Shown: piece after piece, positions 1-8,606 of the stretch
Layout: every line of letters begins with the position of its first letter
Position numbering within the stretch: position 1 is the stretch's first letter
Source: Paracoccus homiensis
GTDB taxonomy: Bacteria > Pseudomonadota > Alphaproteobacteria > Rhodobacterales > Rhodobacteraceae
Assembly (NCBI RefSeq): GCF_900111675.1
Contig: NZ_FOHO01000001.1
Coordinates: 1 to 64,000 of the forward strand
Reading direction: 5' to 3'
DNA: 64,000 bases
Position numbers and translations under genes: made by a program
Notes under the pieces: model-generated
Databases searched by the model: none
Told to the model about the DNA's origin: nothing
What the model saw: the letters and a program-made list of their open reading frames with translations, nothing else

Positions 1-348
1 TGAGCTGGCCGGATCATTTTTTTCCGAGCGCCTCCTTCAGCAGGTCGTTCTGCATGCTGACGTCGGCGTACATGCGCTTCAGCCGCCGGTTCTCCTCGGC
101 CATCGCCTTCATCTCGCTGATGAGGCTGGCGTCCATGCCGCCATACTTCGCCCGCCACTTGTACAGCGTGGCGCTGCTCATCCCGTGCTCGCGGCACAGC
201 TCGGCGGCGGGCACACCGCCCTCCATCTGCCGCAGCACGCCCATGATCCGGGCCTCGGTGAATCGTGTCTTCTTCATCGGAATCTCCTCGTTCATCCTGC
301 CGAGAAAATTCTACTTCCGCATCCCCTTAAGATCGGGGGAGATTACCA
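1..348 (-). mobile_element. Partial IS3-family insertion sequence, OrfA end
   Basis: The region contains IS3-type orfA and about 70 bp of non-coding sequence upstream of it, containing a GTAGAATTTTCT-like stretch often seen near the ends of such elements. The exact terminal inverted repeat cannot be fixed, because the other end lies outside the window. The right boundary of about 345-350 is inferred from where a plausible host reading frame begins. Confidence 0.6.
14..277 (-). CDS. IS3-family transposase OrfA (IS at window edge)
   Basis: This is the first ORF of an IS3-family element (IS407-like by appearance). The product of about 87 residues has an N-terminal helix-turn-helix (about residues 5-45, with the AELCREHGMSSATLYKW core). 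A leucine-zipper helix (about 55-85) follows and serves OrfA-OrfB oligomerisation. I chose the ATG at 277 because a GAGGAG ribosome site lies just upstream; an in-frame ATG at 295 would add six residues. The gene ends in an A-rich run directly followed by an ATGA stop/start overlap. That is the usual site of -1 frameshifting or coupling to orfB, which would lie left of base 1. The catalytic DDE half is therefore outside the window. Confidence 0.88.
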   Translation of the reverse strand: MKKTRFTEARIMGVLRQMEGGVPAAELCREHGMSSATLYKWRAKYGGMDASLISEMKAMAEENRRLKRMYADVSMQNDLLKEALGKK

Positions 349-456
349 TGGCAATTGGCCAAGAACGAGGGCGGCATTCGGGTCCTGACGGTTCAGGAAA
401 AGCAGGATCAGGCCGACGCAGCGCTAGATGCATGGGCGAGGTTGCAACGTGGTTAA
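346..456 (+). pseudogene. 3' remnant of a gene apparently cut by the IS
   Basis: An open frame of 36 codons with no start of its own runs from the presumed IS end to a TAA at 454-456. The peptide is rich in Ala, Gln and Asp (for example QEKQDQADAALDAWARLQRG) and looks like a genuine helical C-terminus. Its stop overlaps the GTG start chosen for the downstream integrase by a few bases, as expected for a translationally coupled pair. The original gene was probably a small accessory gene of the integrated element, perhaps an excisionase or regulator. No function can be read from what remains. The coding nature is inferred from frame, composition and overlap only. Confidence 0.45.
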
Positions 457-1573
457 AGCTAAGATCAAGGGCGAAAACACCATTCGCAAGCGACTGGCTG
501 ATGGCACCGTCAAGACCTACTACTATCATCGCGACACCGGCACCCCTCTGCCCGGCCAACCCGGCGATCCAGGCTTTCTTGCCGCCTTGATCGAGGCGGA
601 GAAGATCCAGCCGAAGGACGTTGGTAACGTAAACGCCCTGATCCGAGACTATCTCTTGAGCCTCACATTTGAGGCCAAGGCCGCTAGCACGAAGCGGGAA
701 TACAAGCGAATGCTGATGCCGCTGGGTGAAAAGTTCGGCACGTTGCCGGTCAAGGCTCTGGAAAGCCCGAAAGTCCGGGGCGTCTTTCTCGATTATCAGG
801 AAGAGATTGGTCGCGACCGACCCCGAGAGGCTGACAACCGGCTGTCGGTTTTGTCAGCTGTATTTACCTATGCCGCGCGCAAAGGCCGGATCAGGGAAAA
901 CCCGCTGCAAGGTTTCGAACGAATCTATTCCGCCGACCGTTCGGAGATGATCTGGACCGCTGGCGACATAACGACCTTCATGCAGACCGCACCGCTCGAA
1001 CTGCAACAGGCGCTTATCCTCGCCCTGCACACTGGCCAGCGTTACGGCGATCTGATCCGGCTTCGCTGGGCCGACTATCAGGGCGACATGATCATCCTGC
1101 GCCAGAACAAGACCAAAGCCCGCGCCACAATTCACGTTTCGCAGGCGCTACGGCGAATGCTGGACGGCATTGATCGGCGTGGCCCATATATCTTGGCTCG
1201 TCCCGATGGGCGTCCGTGGTTCACCGAAGGCAACGACAAGGAACTTGGCAAGCAATGGTCGACTCACATGGTCGCCTGCGGCCTGCGCCCCGATGGATAC
1301 GCGGAACTGCCCAAGGCGAAGAAGGCCGAGCATCTGCGCTTCAACGATCTGCGCGGGACCGCTGTCAGGCTGCTGTCGGAAGCTGAGAATGGCATCCCGC
1401 AGATTTGCGCTGTCACCGGCCACACCCTCCAATCGGCAACGCGCATTCTCGAGAAGTACATGGCCATGACCCCTGCCCTATCGAAGGCGGCGATTCTGGC
1501 CTTTGAGAACAGCCCGGCAACGCAATTTGCAAACCGGCCCCCAAGGGGTCGATCAACCGAAGCAAAAACTTAA
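449..1573 (+). CDS. Tyrosine recombinase / phage-type integrase
   Basis: This is a site-specific recombinase of about 374 residues. It has an N-terminal arm-binding part, a SAM-like core-binding domain (about 60-165) and a C-terminal catalytic domain. Visible catalytic elements are the box I Arg in HTGQRYGDLIRLRW, a beta-hairpin Lys (NKTKA), box II as NDLRGTA, a His in VTGHT, and the nucleophile Tyr in LEKYM. Box II normally starts with His; here it is Asn, which is unusual. The GTG at 449 has a GAGG site 7 bp upstream; an ATG at 428 is an alternative. The gene ends 19 bp from the 3' end of tRNA-Arg and runs convergent to it. This is the usual setting for an element inserted in a tRNA gene, with the element extending left beyond the window. 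Confidence 0.92.
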   Translation: MVKAKIKGENTIRKRLADGTVKTYYYHRDTGTPLPGQPGDPGFLAALIEAEKIQPKDVGNVNALIRDYLLSLTFEAKAASTKREYKRMLMPLGEKFGTLPVKALESPKVRGVFLDYQEEIGRDRPREADNRLSVLSAVFTYAARKGRIRENPLQGFERIYSADRSEMIWTAGDITTFMQTAPLELQQALILALHTGQRYGDLIRLRWADYQGDMIILRQNKTKARATIHVSQALRRMLDGIDRRGPYILARPDGRPWFTEGNDKELGKQWSTHMVACGLRPDGYAELPKAKKAEHLRFNDLRGTAVRLLSEAENGIPQICAVTGHTLQSATRILEKYMAMTPALSKAAILAFENSPATQFANRPPRGRSTEAKT

Positions 1574-1592
1574 AGGAGATCAATAAGATGAA

Positions 1593-1669
1593 TGGCGGAC
1601 CCGGAGCGATTCGAACGCCCGACCCCCAGATTCGTAGTCTGGTGCTCTATCCAGCTGAGCTACGGGTCC
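1593..1669 (-). tRNA. tRNA-Arg (anticodon ACG)
   Basis: A complete 77-nt cloverleaf is read on the reverse strand. It has acceptor stem GGACCCG/CGGGTCC, D-arm GCTC/GAGC, anticodon stem CCAGA/TCTGG with loop CTACGAA (anticodon ACG), T-loop TTCGAAT, and an encoded CCA end at 1593-1595. The ACG anticodon becomes ICG and reads CGN Arg codons. The 3' end abuts the integrase gene, so the last part of the tRNA is the likely attachment site. Confidence 0.97.
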
Positions 1670-1740
1670 GTCTTGAGCGGTGATCTACAGTTAGCGATCA
1701 GGGGCCGCAAGGGGGGAAACGCAAAAAATCGGAAGAAAAT

Positions 1741-3162
1741 TTACAAAGCTGTCATTTCCCCGCGCGCGGCCTCGTCCAGGGTGGCGCGCGGAAGGTGGAT
1801 CATGAACTCGCTGCCCTCTTCGTCACTGCGGGTCAGCTGCAATTGGCCGCCATGTCCGCGGATCAGATCGGCGGCGATGGTCAGGCCAAGGCCCGTGCCA
1901 CCCTTGCGGGTACTGCTGGTAAAAGGCTGAAACAGGAAGTCGCGGGCCTTTGCGGGCAGGCCGGGGCCGGTATCACCGACACGGATCCACCAGCCAGTGT
2001 CACTTTCCCCCGCGCCGATCTCGATCGTGCCGGGCTGGCCAGTACCTTCGATGGCCTGACGGGCGTTGCGCGACAGATTCGACAGCACGCGATACAACTG
2101 ATCGCGGTCGGCGCGGATCATCAGCGCGGCCGGGATGTCGGTCAGAAACTCGACCTGCCCGGCAGCCTCGCCTGCCAGCGACTCGGCCTCGACCACCTCC
2201 TGCACGAGGCCGGCAAGACCGAAGCGATTCAGGGATGGGGCGGGCTCTTCCGCCTTGCCGAAGGCCAGCGTGGTTTCGCACAGGGTCACCGCGCGGGTAA
2301 TCGAATTCACCAGCTTGGGCGCCGCGCGGGTCACCTTGGGATCGGCGCTGAATTCCAACCGATCGGCAAAGATCTGGGCAGTGGTCAGGATATTGCGCAG
2401 ATCGTGGCTGATCTTGGCGACCGCCTGCCCCAGCTGCGCCATCCTTTCCTTCTGCTTCAAGGATGAGGTCACCGTCTTCTGCATCGATTCCAGCGCGGTT
2501 TCGGCCTCTCGCAGCTCGACCAGGCGGGCATCGGGGCGAATGATGTGGCGTGCGTCATCGGGGGCAGAGGCATAGGTGGACAGATTCGTGATCACCCGGC
2601 GGATCGGAACCAGAATCAGCCGTTGTGCCGCCAGGTTCAGCAGGATCGCCGTCAGGACCGAGAAGGCGGCAGACAACAGAAGCAGCCGCAACCCGTAATC
2701 CAGCATCGCCTCGCGCAAGGGCTGGGTCGGCATCGTGATCTCGATCAGCTGCCCCGCCTGATTGACCGGGGCGCCGATCACGCGGATCACCTCGTTTCTT
2801 GCATCGAACAACGTGACAAGCGCATCATCAATGGCCTGCGCGACGCCGTTCTGTCGCAGATCGTAGGTCGCGGCGATCGGACCGGGAATCGGCGAGGCCA
2901 GCACCAATTGCCTGACATCGTCACGCCGCAGCACGACGTTGAACACGCCCGCATTCTGCAACAGCTCTGATTCCAGATCGCTAGCCAGGGTCTCGTCCGT
3001 GGCCAGCAGGGCCAGGCTGGCGATCTGCGCTCGCTCCAGCCGTGATTCGAGATAGTCCAGGCGGAAACTGGACAGGGCGGGCAACAGAATGAACAGCTCG
3101 GCCAGCAAGACGAAGATGATCGTCAGGGCGGCGAATCGGCCGGAAATGGTGTTCAGTCTCAT
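1741..3162 (-). CDS. Membrane sensor histidine kinase (orphan)
   Basis: The product is a two-component sensor of about 473 residues. A transmembrane helix near 9-30 and a second near 158-181 flank a periplasmic sensor domain. A HAMP-like linker follows, then HisKA with phospho-acceptor His in AKISHDLRN (about 253). The HATPase_c domain shows the N box (NLSRNARQAI), G1 (DTGPGLP), F box (FQPF) and G2 (GGTGLGL). All kinase motifs are intact. The ATG at 3162 is preferred over an in-frame TTG at 3177. No response regulator lies next to it, so partner and signal cannot be inferred. It sits just outside the tRNA-Arg element and is transcribed towards it. Confidence 0.9.
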   Translation of the reverse strand: MRLNTISGRFAALTIIFVLLAELFILLPALSSFRLDYLESRLERAQIASLALLATDETLASDLESELLQNAGVFNVVLRRDDVRQLVLASPIPGPIAATYDLRQNGVAQAIDDALVTLFDARNEVIRVIGAPVNQAGQLIEITMPTQPLREAMLDYGLRLLLLSAAFSVLTAILLNLAAQRLILVPIRRVITNLSTYASAPDDARHIIRPDARLVELREAETALESMQKTVTSSLKQKERMAQLGQAVAKISHDLRNILTTAQIFADRLEFSADPKVTRAAPKLVNSITRAVTLCETTLAFGKAEEPAPSLNRFGLAGLVQEVVEAESLAGEAAGQVEFLTDIPAALMIRADRDQLYRVLSNLSRNARQAIEGTGQPGTIEIGAGESDTGWWIRVGDTGPGLPAKARDFLFQPFTSSTRKGGTGLGLTIAADLIRGHGGQLQLTRSDEEGSEFMIHLPRATLDEAARGEMTAL

Positions 3163-3289
3163 GTCGTCCCGGATCAATCTTCAACGATTCCCGCCTTTTC
3201 TGCCCGTGGGCGCGGGTTTACACATCAAACGAATGTGATCATTGTCGGGTTCCGTTCAAGATGCACCCGCTTTTGATGTCACGCGACTG

Positions 3290-3318
3290 TTGACGCGCCG
3301 CCCACCTTGCACTATCCA
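3290..3318 (+). promoter_or_regulatory. Predicted sigma70-type promoter for rpmH-rnpA
   Basis: TTGACG at 3290-3295 and TATCCA at 3313-3318 are separated by exactly 17 bp. They lie about 100 bp upstream of the rpmH start, in the 258-bp spacer between the divergent histidine kinase gene and rpmH. No other gene is visible in that spacer. Confidence 0.55.
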
Positions 3319-3420
3319 GCGGGCTTCGAACAACCGGCGCTTTGGCGTTCGGGCCTGCGACCTATTGTCCATGCCCGATTGTTGGCGCGCCCCGCAAGCA
3401 CCGATTCCGGAGACCTGACC

Positions 3421-3555
3421 ATGAAGCGCACTTTCCAACCCTCGAACCTCGTTCGTGCGCGCCGTCACGGCTTTCGTGCCCGCATGGCCACCAAAGGCGG
3501 CCGTCGCGTGCTGAACGCCCGTCGCGCCAAGGGCCGCAAGAGCCTGTCGGCCTGA
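3421..3555 (+). CDS. rpmH: 50S ribosomal protein L34
   Basis: This 44-residue, very basic protein begins [20 protein letters not shown] and ends in the GRKSLSA tail, the full length and conserved sequence of bL34 of the large subunit. It starts the conserved rpmH-rnpA-yidD-(ttcA)-yidC block, which sits near the origin in many bacteria. The ATG at 3421 gives the canonical N-terminus. Confidence 0.98.
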   Translation: MKRTFQPSNLVRARRHGFRARMATKGGRRVLNARRAKGRKSLSA

Positions 3556-3598
3556 TCCTGTCTGACGGGCTTGCCCGTCAACGACCAAGGCTTTCGAC

Positions 3599-4006
3599 AT
3601 GCCGCCACTGCCCCATCCTGACGCTGAAGACCAGCCAAGGGATGTCGGCACGGCGGCATTTCGCATGTCCGCGCCCATGCCGGCCACGCTGACCCAGCGT
3701 GCCGATTTCCTGTCTGCGGCCAAGGCCCGGCGGCAGGGGACGGCGGGTTTCCTGCTGCAGGCGCGTCGGCGTGGCGATGATGGCCCGGCGCGGATCGGCT
3801 ATACCTGCTCCAAGAAGATCGGCAACGCCGTGGCCCGCAACCGCGCCAAGCGGCGCTTGCGGGCGATCGCGCGTGAAATTCTGCCCGATCTGGCGCAGGC
3901 CGGGTGGGATTACGTGCTGATCGGCCGCCCCGGCGCCACGGCCACCCGCGATTTTGCCGATATGTGCCGCGACCTGTCCTATGCCCTGCGCAAGGTGCAT
4001 GGATGA
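3599..4006 (+). CDS. rnpA: Ribonuclease P protein component
   Basis: This is the protein subunit of RNase P, which helps the catalytic RNA process the 5' ends of tRNA precursors. The RNR signature is present as [17 protein letters not shown] (about residues 72-88), with the upstream RADFL motif near 35. At 135 residues it has a short N-terminal extension rich in Pro and Asp; an internal ATG at 3665 is a possible alternative start. It follows rpmH by 43 bp and overlaps yidD by four bases (ATGA), so the two are probably coupled. Confidence 0.95.
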   Translation: MPPLPHPDAEDQPRDVGTAAFRMSAPMPATLTQRADFLSAAKARRQGTAGFLLQARRRGDDGPARIGYTCSKKIGNAVARNRAKRRLRAIAREILPDLAQAGWDYVLIGRPGATATRDFADMCRDLSYALRKVHG

Positions 4007-4269
4007 GCCCCCTGGCCCGCGTCCTGTCCCTGCCCGTCCGCGCCTATCGGCTGGTTGCCTCGCCCTGGGTGGGGCATGGCTGTCGATTTCAGCCGACCTG
4101 CTCAGCCTATGCGCTGGAGGCGCTGGAACGGCATGGCGCCTTCAAGGGCGGCTGGCTTGCGCTGCGTCGCATCCTGCGCTGTCACCCCTGGGGCGGCCAG
4201 GGCTTTGATCCTGTTCCCGGCAGCGACTCTGCCGATGCGAAACCCGAAAGGCAGTCCGATGCTGGATGA
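4003..4269 (+). CDS. yidD: Membrane protein insertion efficiency factor YidD
   Basis: This small basic protein of 88 residues belongs to the YidD family and assists YidC-dependent insertion of inner-membrane proteins. Diagnostic are the cysteines in [19 protein letters not shown] and the [18 protein letters not shown] block. The start overlaps the rnpA stop (ATGA at 4003-4006) and the 3' end overlaps ttcA by 11 bp. Confidence 0.95.
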   Translation: MSPLARVLSLPVRAYRLVASPWVGHGCRFQPTCSAYALEALERHGAFKGGWLALRRILRCHPWGGQGFDPVPGSDSADAKPERQSDAG

Positions 4270-5143
4270 CACCGACGAATCCGAGATCCACCCGCTTTTC
4301 GCGGGCGCGCCGAGCACGACCGAGTTTCGCAAGCTGCGCAAGCGTCTGGTCCGCGAAACCCGCGCCGCGATCGAGGATTACGGCATGGTCCGTCCGGGCG
4401 ATCGCTGGCTGGTCTGCCTGTCGGGCGGCAAGGACAGCTATGCCCTGCTGGCCATCCTGCACGAGTTGAAATGGCGCGGCCTGCTGCCGGTCGATCTGCT
4501 GGCCTGCAACCTGGATCAGGGGCAGCCGGGCTTTCCCGCCACGGTGCTGCCAGAGTTCCTGTCACAGCGCGGGGTCGAACACCGCATCGAATATCAGGAC
4601 ACCTATTCCATCGTGAAAGACAAGGTGCCCGAAGGTCGGACCTATTGCGCCCTGTGTTCGCGGCTGCGCAGGGGCAACCTGTACCGCATCGCGCGCGAGG
4701 AAGGCTGTTCGGCGGTGGTGCTGGGCCATCATCGCGACGACATTCTGGAAACATTTTTCATGAACCTGTTCCACGGCGGGCGTCTGGCAACAATGCCGCC
4801 CAAGCTGTCGAACGAAGAAGGGGATCTGACCGTCCTGCGCCCGCTGGCCTATGTCGCCGAAGCTGATTGCGAGCGGTTTTCCCGTGCCATGAACTATCCG
4901 ATCATTCCCTGCGACCTGTGCGGCAGCCAGGAAGGCCTGCAACGGGTGCAGGTGAAACGCCTTCTGGATGAATGGGAGGCGCGGACCCCGGGTCGCCGTC
5001 AGGTCATGTTCCGATCGCTGATGAATGTGCGCCCCTCGCATCTGCTGGACCCCAAGCTGTTCGATTTCGCGAGCCTGTTTCCCGGCACCCCGTCCGACGA
5101 AACCGAAAGCAGCGACATTCCCCGCCTGATGCCCGGCGACTAG
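4259..5143 (+). CDS. ttcA: tRNA 2-thiocytidine biosynthesis protein TtcA
   Basis: This 294-residue PP-loop ATPase thiolates cytidine 32 of certain tRNAs. The PP-loop is LSGGKDS (about residues 60-66). The cysteine pairs CALC (about 130) and CDLC (about 220) match the TtcA cluster-binding and active-site cysteines. The ATG at 4259 gives the family N-terminus, and a longer upstream frame is only the shadow of yidD. The gene overlaps yidD, so it is part of the rpmH-to-yidC block, sitting between yidD and yidC. Confidence 0.93.
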   Translation: MLDDTDESEIHPLFAGAPSTTEFRKLRKRLVRETRAAIEDYGMVRPGDRWLVCLSGGKDSYALLAILHELKWRGLLPVDLLACNLDQGQPGFPATVLPEFLSQRGVEHRIEYQDTYSIVKDKVPEGRTYCALCSRLRRGNLYRIAREEGCSAVVLGHHRDDILETFFMNLFHGGRLATMPPKLSNEEGDLTVLRPLAYVAEADCERFSRAMNYPIIPCDLCGSQEGLQRVQVKRLLDEWEARTPGRRQVMFRSLMNVRPSHLLDPKLFDFASLFPGTPSDETESSDIPRLMPGD

Positions 5144-5186
5144 ACCGGCGCACGCCCGGCAGATTGCCGCATTTCCTTGGAAAATC

Positions 5187-5209
5187 GGGGCGCGAAAGCG
5201 GCCCTTTTT
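5187..5209 (+). terminator. Possible terminator after ttcA
   Basis: GGGGCGC and GCGGCCC, with a GAAA-type loop and one mismatch, are followed by TTTTT at 5204-5208. It lies between ttcA and yidC and would separate the two transcripts. Confidence 0.5.
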
Positions 5210-5282
5210 GCCAAATCCGCTTGACCTTTCATGGCCCCTTCTGTTGAACCGCCTCGACTGACGCGATCACGGTGGACATGGA

Positions 5283-7154
5283 ATGCAAGACAACAACCGC
5301 AACCTGATCCTGGCGACGGTTCTGTCGTTTCTGGTGATCCTCGTCTGGTACACGGTGTTCGCGCCCGAACCGCCGGTGAACCAGCAGGCACCGCAGGCAG
5401 TGACCGAACAAGGCGCCGATCAAGGCGCAGTGGCCCCCGCACAGCCCGCGACCGGGACAACGGCCGATCTGGGTTCCCAGGAACAGGCCACGCCGGTTTC
5501 CAAGGCGGGCCGGGTGCAGATCTCTTCGCCCGCGCTGCAGGGGTCGATCTCGCTGGCCGGTGGCCGTGTCGATGACCTGCTGCTGAGCCGCTATCAGGAA
5601 ACGCAGGACCCGTCCTCGCCCGATGTGCGCCTGCTGGCACCGTCCTCGGCCACGGCCGAGCCCGGCATCGATACGGCCGGCTACAAGCCCTATTACGCGG
5701 TCTATGGCTGGACACCGGGCGCAGGCACCGATCCCGCCGCCGTCCCGACCCCCGCCACGATCTGGAGCGTGGAATCCGGCGATACGCTGTCGCCCGGCAA
5801 CCCCGTCACGCTGGTCTGGGACAATGGCGCGGGCCAGGTCTTCCGCCGCACGTTCGAGCTGGACGACAATTACCTGTTCACGGTCAGCCAAAGCGTCCAG
5901 AACAACGGCGACGCCGCATTCAGCGCCGCGCCCTATGGCATCATCGCCCGCCACGGCCGCCCCGACACGCAGAACTATTTCGTGCTGCATGAAGGCACCG
6001 TCGGCATGCATGACGGCGAACTGATCGAGATGGATTACGGCGATATGGCCGATCTGGACCCGGTCGCCCGCGAAGGCCGTGCCGATGTCGTCGAGGTCGC
6101 CGAGAACGGCTGGATCGGCTTTACCGACAAATACTGGATGACGACGCTGGCCCCGGCCCCCGGTCAGGCTTTCACCGCCGTCACCAAATATGCCGAGAAT
6201 GCCGATATCTATCAGACCGAGGCCCGCTATCCGATGCAGACCGTGCAGCCGGGTGCCGAATTCACCTCGCAGGGCTACCTGTTCGCGGGGGCCAAGGTCT
6301 GGGAAGTCATCAAGGGCTATGAGGAAACGCCGGGCATCCAGCGTTTCGTCGACTCGATCGACTGGGGCTGGTTCTACTTCCTGACCAAGCCGATCTTCCG
6401 CCTGCTGCATTGGCTGCATGGCATGATCGGCAACATGGGCTGGGCGATCATCGGCCTGACCTTCATCCTGAAACTGCTGGTCTTCCCGCTGGCGCGCAAA
6501 TCCTACATCTCGATGGCGAAGATGAAGGAATTGCAGCCCGAGATGGAGGCGATCAAGGAACGCACCGGCGACGACCGGATGAAGTACCAGAAGGAAGTGA
6601 TGGAGCTGTACAAGACCCAGAAGGTCAACCCCGCTGCGGGCTGCCTTCCGGTGCTGCTGCAGATTCCGATCTTCTTCTCGCTCTACAAGGTGATCTTCGT
6701 CACGATCGAACTGCGCCACGCGCCCTGGATCGGCTGGATCCGCGACCTGTCGGCGCCCGATCCCTCCAGCCTGCTGAACATCTTCGGCCTGCTGCCCTTT
6801 GCGCCGCCCGCCCAAGGCACGCTGCTGCACTCGCTGTCGCTGCCCGCGCTGGCGATTGCCCTGGGCATCAGCATGTGGATGCAACAGCGTCTGAACCCGA
6901 CGCCCACCGACCCCGCGCAGAAGATGATCTTTGCGTGGATGCCGTGGATCTTCATGTTCATGCTGGGTGGATTTGCATCGGGTCTGGTGCTGTACTGGAT
7001 CACCAACAACGTGATCACGATCATTCAGCAGTACACCATCATGTCGATGCACGGACACCGCCCCGACCTGTTCGGCAACATCAAGGCGTCTTTGCCGAAC
7101 CGTCCACGCGGGAACGGAACCGGCAAGGGCGAGGCGAAAGGCAAAGGCAAATGA
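5283..7154 (+). CDS. yidC: Membrane protein insertase YidC/Oxa1
   Basis: This 623-residue insertase folds and inserts inner-membrane proteins, alone or with SecYEG. The N-terminal helix (about 7-27) is followed by a large periplasmic beta domain (to about 360). The conserved insertase core comes next, with transmembrane segments starting near MIGNMGWAIIGLTFILKLLV. The cytoplasmic hairpin contains MKELQPEMEAIKERTGDD, and the motif NPAAGCLPVLLQIPIFFSLY is present. The C-terminus is a Lys/Gly-rich tail (GKGEAKGKGK). The stop overlaps the start of the MOSC gene (ATGA), implying coupled translation. Confidence 0.97.
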   Translation: MQDNNRNLILATVLSFLVILVWYTVFAPEPPVNQQAPQAVTEQGADQGAVAPAQPATGTTADLGSQEQATPVSKAGRVQISSPALQGSISLAGGRVDDLLLSRYQETQDPSSPDVRLLAPSSATAEPGIDTAGYKPYYAVYGWTPGAGTDPAAVPTPATIWSVESGDTLSPGNPVTLVWDNGAGQVFRRTFELDDNYLFTVSQSVQNNGDAAFSAAPYGIIARHGRPDTQNYFVLHEGTVGMHDGELIEMDYGDMADLDPVAREGRADVVEVAENGWIGFTDKYWMTTLAPAPGQAFTAVTKYAENADIYQTEARYPMQTVQPGAEFTSQGYLFAGAKVWEVIKGYEETPGIQRFVDSIDWGWFYFLTKPIFRLLHWLHGMIGNMGWAIIGLTFILKLLVFPLARKSYISMAKMKELQPEMEAIKERTGDDRMKYQKEVMELYKTQKVNPAAGCLPVLLQIPIFFSLYKVIFVTIELRHAPWIGWIRDLSAPDPSSLLNIFGLLPFAPPAQGTLLHSLSLPALAIALGISMWMQQRLNPTPTDPAQKMIFAWMPWIFMFMLGGFASGLVLYWITNNVITIIQQYTIMSMHGHRPDLFGNIKASLPNRPRGNGTGKGEAKGKGK

Positions 7155-7912
7155 CCGCCCGTCTGGCCCATATCCGTCGCCATCCGATCAAGTCGATTGG
7201 CGGCGAAGGGCTGGACAGCGTGGCCTTGCAGGCCGCGCGACGCCTGCCCGGAGATCGCGAATGGGCGGTCCTGACCGAGGCAGGCGAGCGCAACGCGCAG
7301 GCCAGTGAAACCGATGGGCAGCCGGATCGCTGGCTGCCCAAATCCTGTTTTCTTCGCGGCGTTTCAGGGCCCGAACTTCAGGCGATCTCGGGGGGATGGC
7401 AGGGGGAGCTGCTGTCGCTGCGCCACCCGACCCAACCCGATCTGACGCTGAACCCCGAAACGGATGGCGACCGCCTGGTCGAATGGCTGCGCCCCCTGTG
7501 GCCCGCAGAAGCGCCCGCCCCCACCCGCCTTGTGCGCGGCGCAGGGATCTGGACCGATCAGAAATGGCCCTGGATCTCGATCCTGTCGCTGTCCAGCCTT
7601 GCGGCACTGGAAGAGCGCACCGGCCAGACATTCGGCATCGACCGCTGGCGCGGCAATCTGTGGCTTGACGGGGGCAAGGCCTTTGCCGAACGCGACCTGA
7701 TCGGCCAGGTGATCCAACTGGGCGAGGTCGAACTGCGCATCACCGATCACGTCGGACGCTGCGCGGCCACAGGCGTCGATACCGAAACCGGCAAGGTCGA
7801 TATCGACATGGTCGCCACGCTGGAAAACCTGTATGGCCACCATGATTTCGGCATTTTCGCCGAGGTCGTGACAGGCGGCACCATCCGCATCGGCGACGAG
7901 GTCCGCATATGA
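7151..7912 (+). CDS. MOSC domain protein (molybdenum-cofactor sulfurase C-terminal family)
   Basis: This 253-residue protein has an N-terminal MOSC_N beta-barrel part (LAHIRRHPIKSIGGEG) and a C-terminal MOSC domain. The key Cys is in DHVGRCAATGVDTETG (about residue 203). MOSC proteins carry sulfur or bind molybdenum cofactor, and mARC relatives reduce N-hydroxylated compounds. The substrate cannot be assigned here. It is locked between yidC and yihA by four-base overlaps on both sides, an arrangement that looks like compaction rather than shared function. Confidence 0.85.
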   Translation: MTARLAHIRRHPIKSIGGEGLDSVALQAARRLPGDREWAVLTEAGERNAQASETDGQPDRWLPKSCFLRGVSGPELQAISGGWQGELLSLRHPTQPDLTLNPETDGDRLVEWLRPLWPAEAPAPTRLVRGAGIWTDQKWPWISILSLSSLAALEERTGQTFGIDRWRGNLWLDGGKAFAERDLIGQVIQLGEVELRITDHVGRCAATGVDTETGKVDIDMVATLENLYGHHDFGIFAEVVTGGTIRIGDEVRI

Positions 7913-8559
7913 AAGTCTCTTTCCCCACCGCCCCTGAACCCGAGGCCGATCAGGCCGAGGCCGCCCGCCTGCTGTTCGCGGGTCCGGTCGATTTCGTGAA
8001 GGGCGTCGTCGCGATGGACGGCCTGCCCCCCGCCGATCGCCCCGAAGTGTGCTTTGCCGGGCGTTCGAATGTCGGCAAATCCAGCCTGATCAACGCCCTG
8101 ACCGGGCGCAAGGGCATCGCCCGCGCCTCGAACACGCCCGGCCGCACGCAAGAGATCAACTATTTCACGCTGGATCAGCAGAAATTTCTGGTCGACCTGC
8201 CCGGCTATGGCTTTGCCAAGGCCCCGGTCGCCGTGGTCGCGAAATGGCAGGCGCTGCTGAAATCCTATCTGGCGGGCCGCCCGACCCTGCGCCGCGCCTT
8301 CTGCCTGATCGACGCGCGTCACGGCATCAAACCCGTCGACCACGAGATCATGACCCTGCTGGACAAATCCGCCGTGCCCTTTCAGGTCGTGCTGACCAAG
8401 GCCGACAAGCTGGGCCCGAACGCGCTCAAACCGGTGCTGGCGCAAGTCGAGGATGAATTGCAGAAACACCCTGCCGCCTATCCGCAACTGGTCGTCACCT
8501 CGTCTGAAAAGGGTCTGGGCATTCCCACCCTGCGCGCCATCATCGCCGGTCTGGACTGA
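7909..8559 (+). CDS. yihA: Ribosome biogenesis GTP-binding protein YihA/EngB
   Basis: This 216-residue small GTPase acts in 50S assembly. G1 is [14 protein letters not shown] (about residues 48-61), with the [12 protein letters not shown] switch region, G3 DLPGYG, G4 TKAD and G5 (TSSEKG) also visible. Length and motif order match the EngB family. Its start overlaps the MOSC stop (ATGA). Confidence 0.96.
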   Translation: MKVSFPTAPEPEADQAEAARLLFAGPVDFVKGVVAMDGLPPADRPEVCFAGRSNVGKSSLINALTGRKGIARASNTPGRTQEINYFTLDQQKFLVDLPGYGFAKAPVAVVAKWQALLKSYLAGRPTLRRAFCLIDARHGIKPVDHEIMTLLDKSAVPFQVVLTKADKLGPNALKPVLAQVEDELQKHPAAYPQLVVTSSEKGLGIPTLRAIIAGLD

Positions 8560-8606
8560 GACCGCCCCTCGTTCTAGGGTCCCCGCGTCGCATAGGGGCC
8601 CTATCA

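Noticed and set aside
5229..7058. 609-codon reverse open frame
   Set aside because: It is antisense to yidC. The His/Gln/Arg-rich peptide is typical of a codon-shadow frame.
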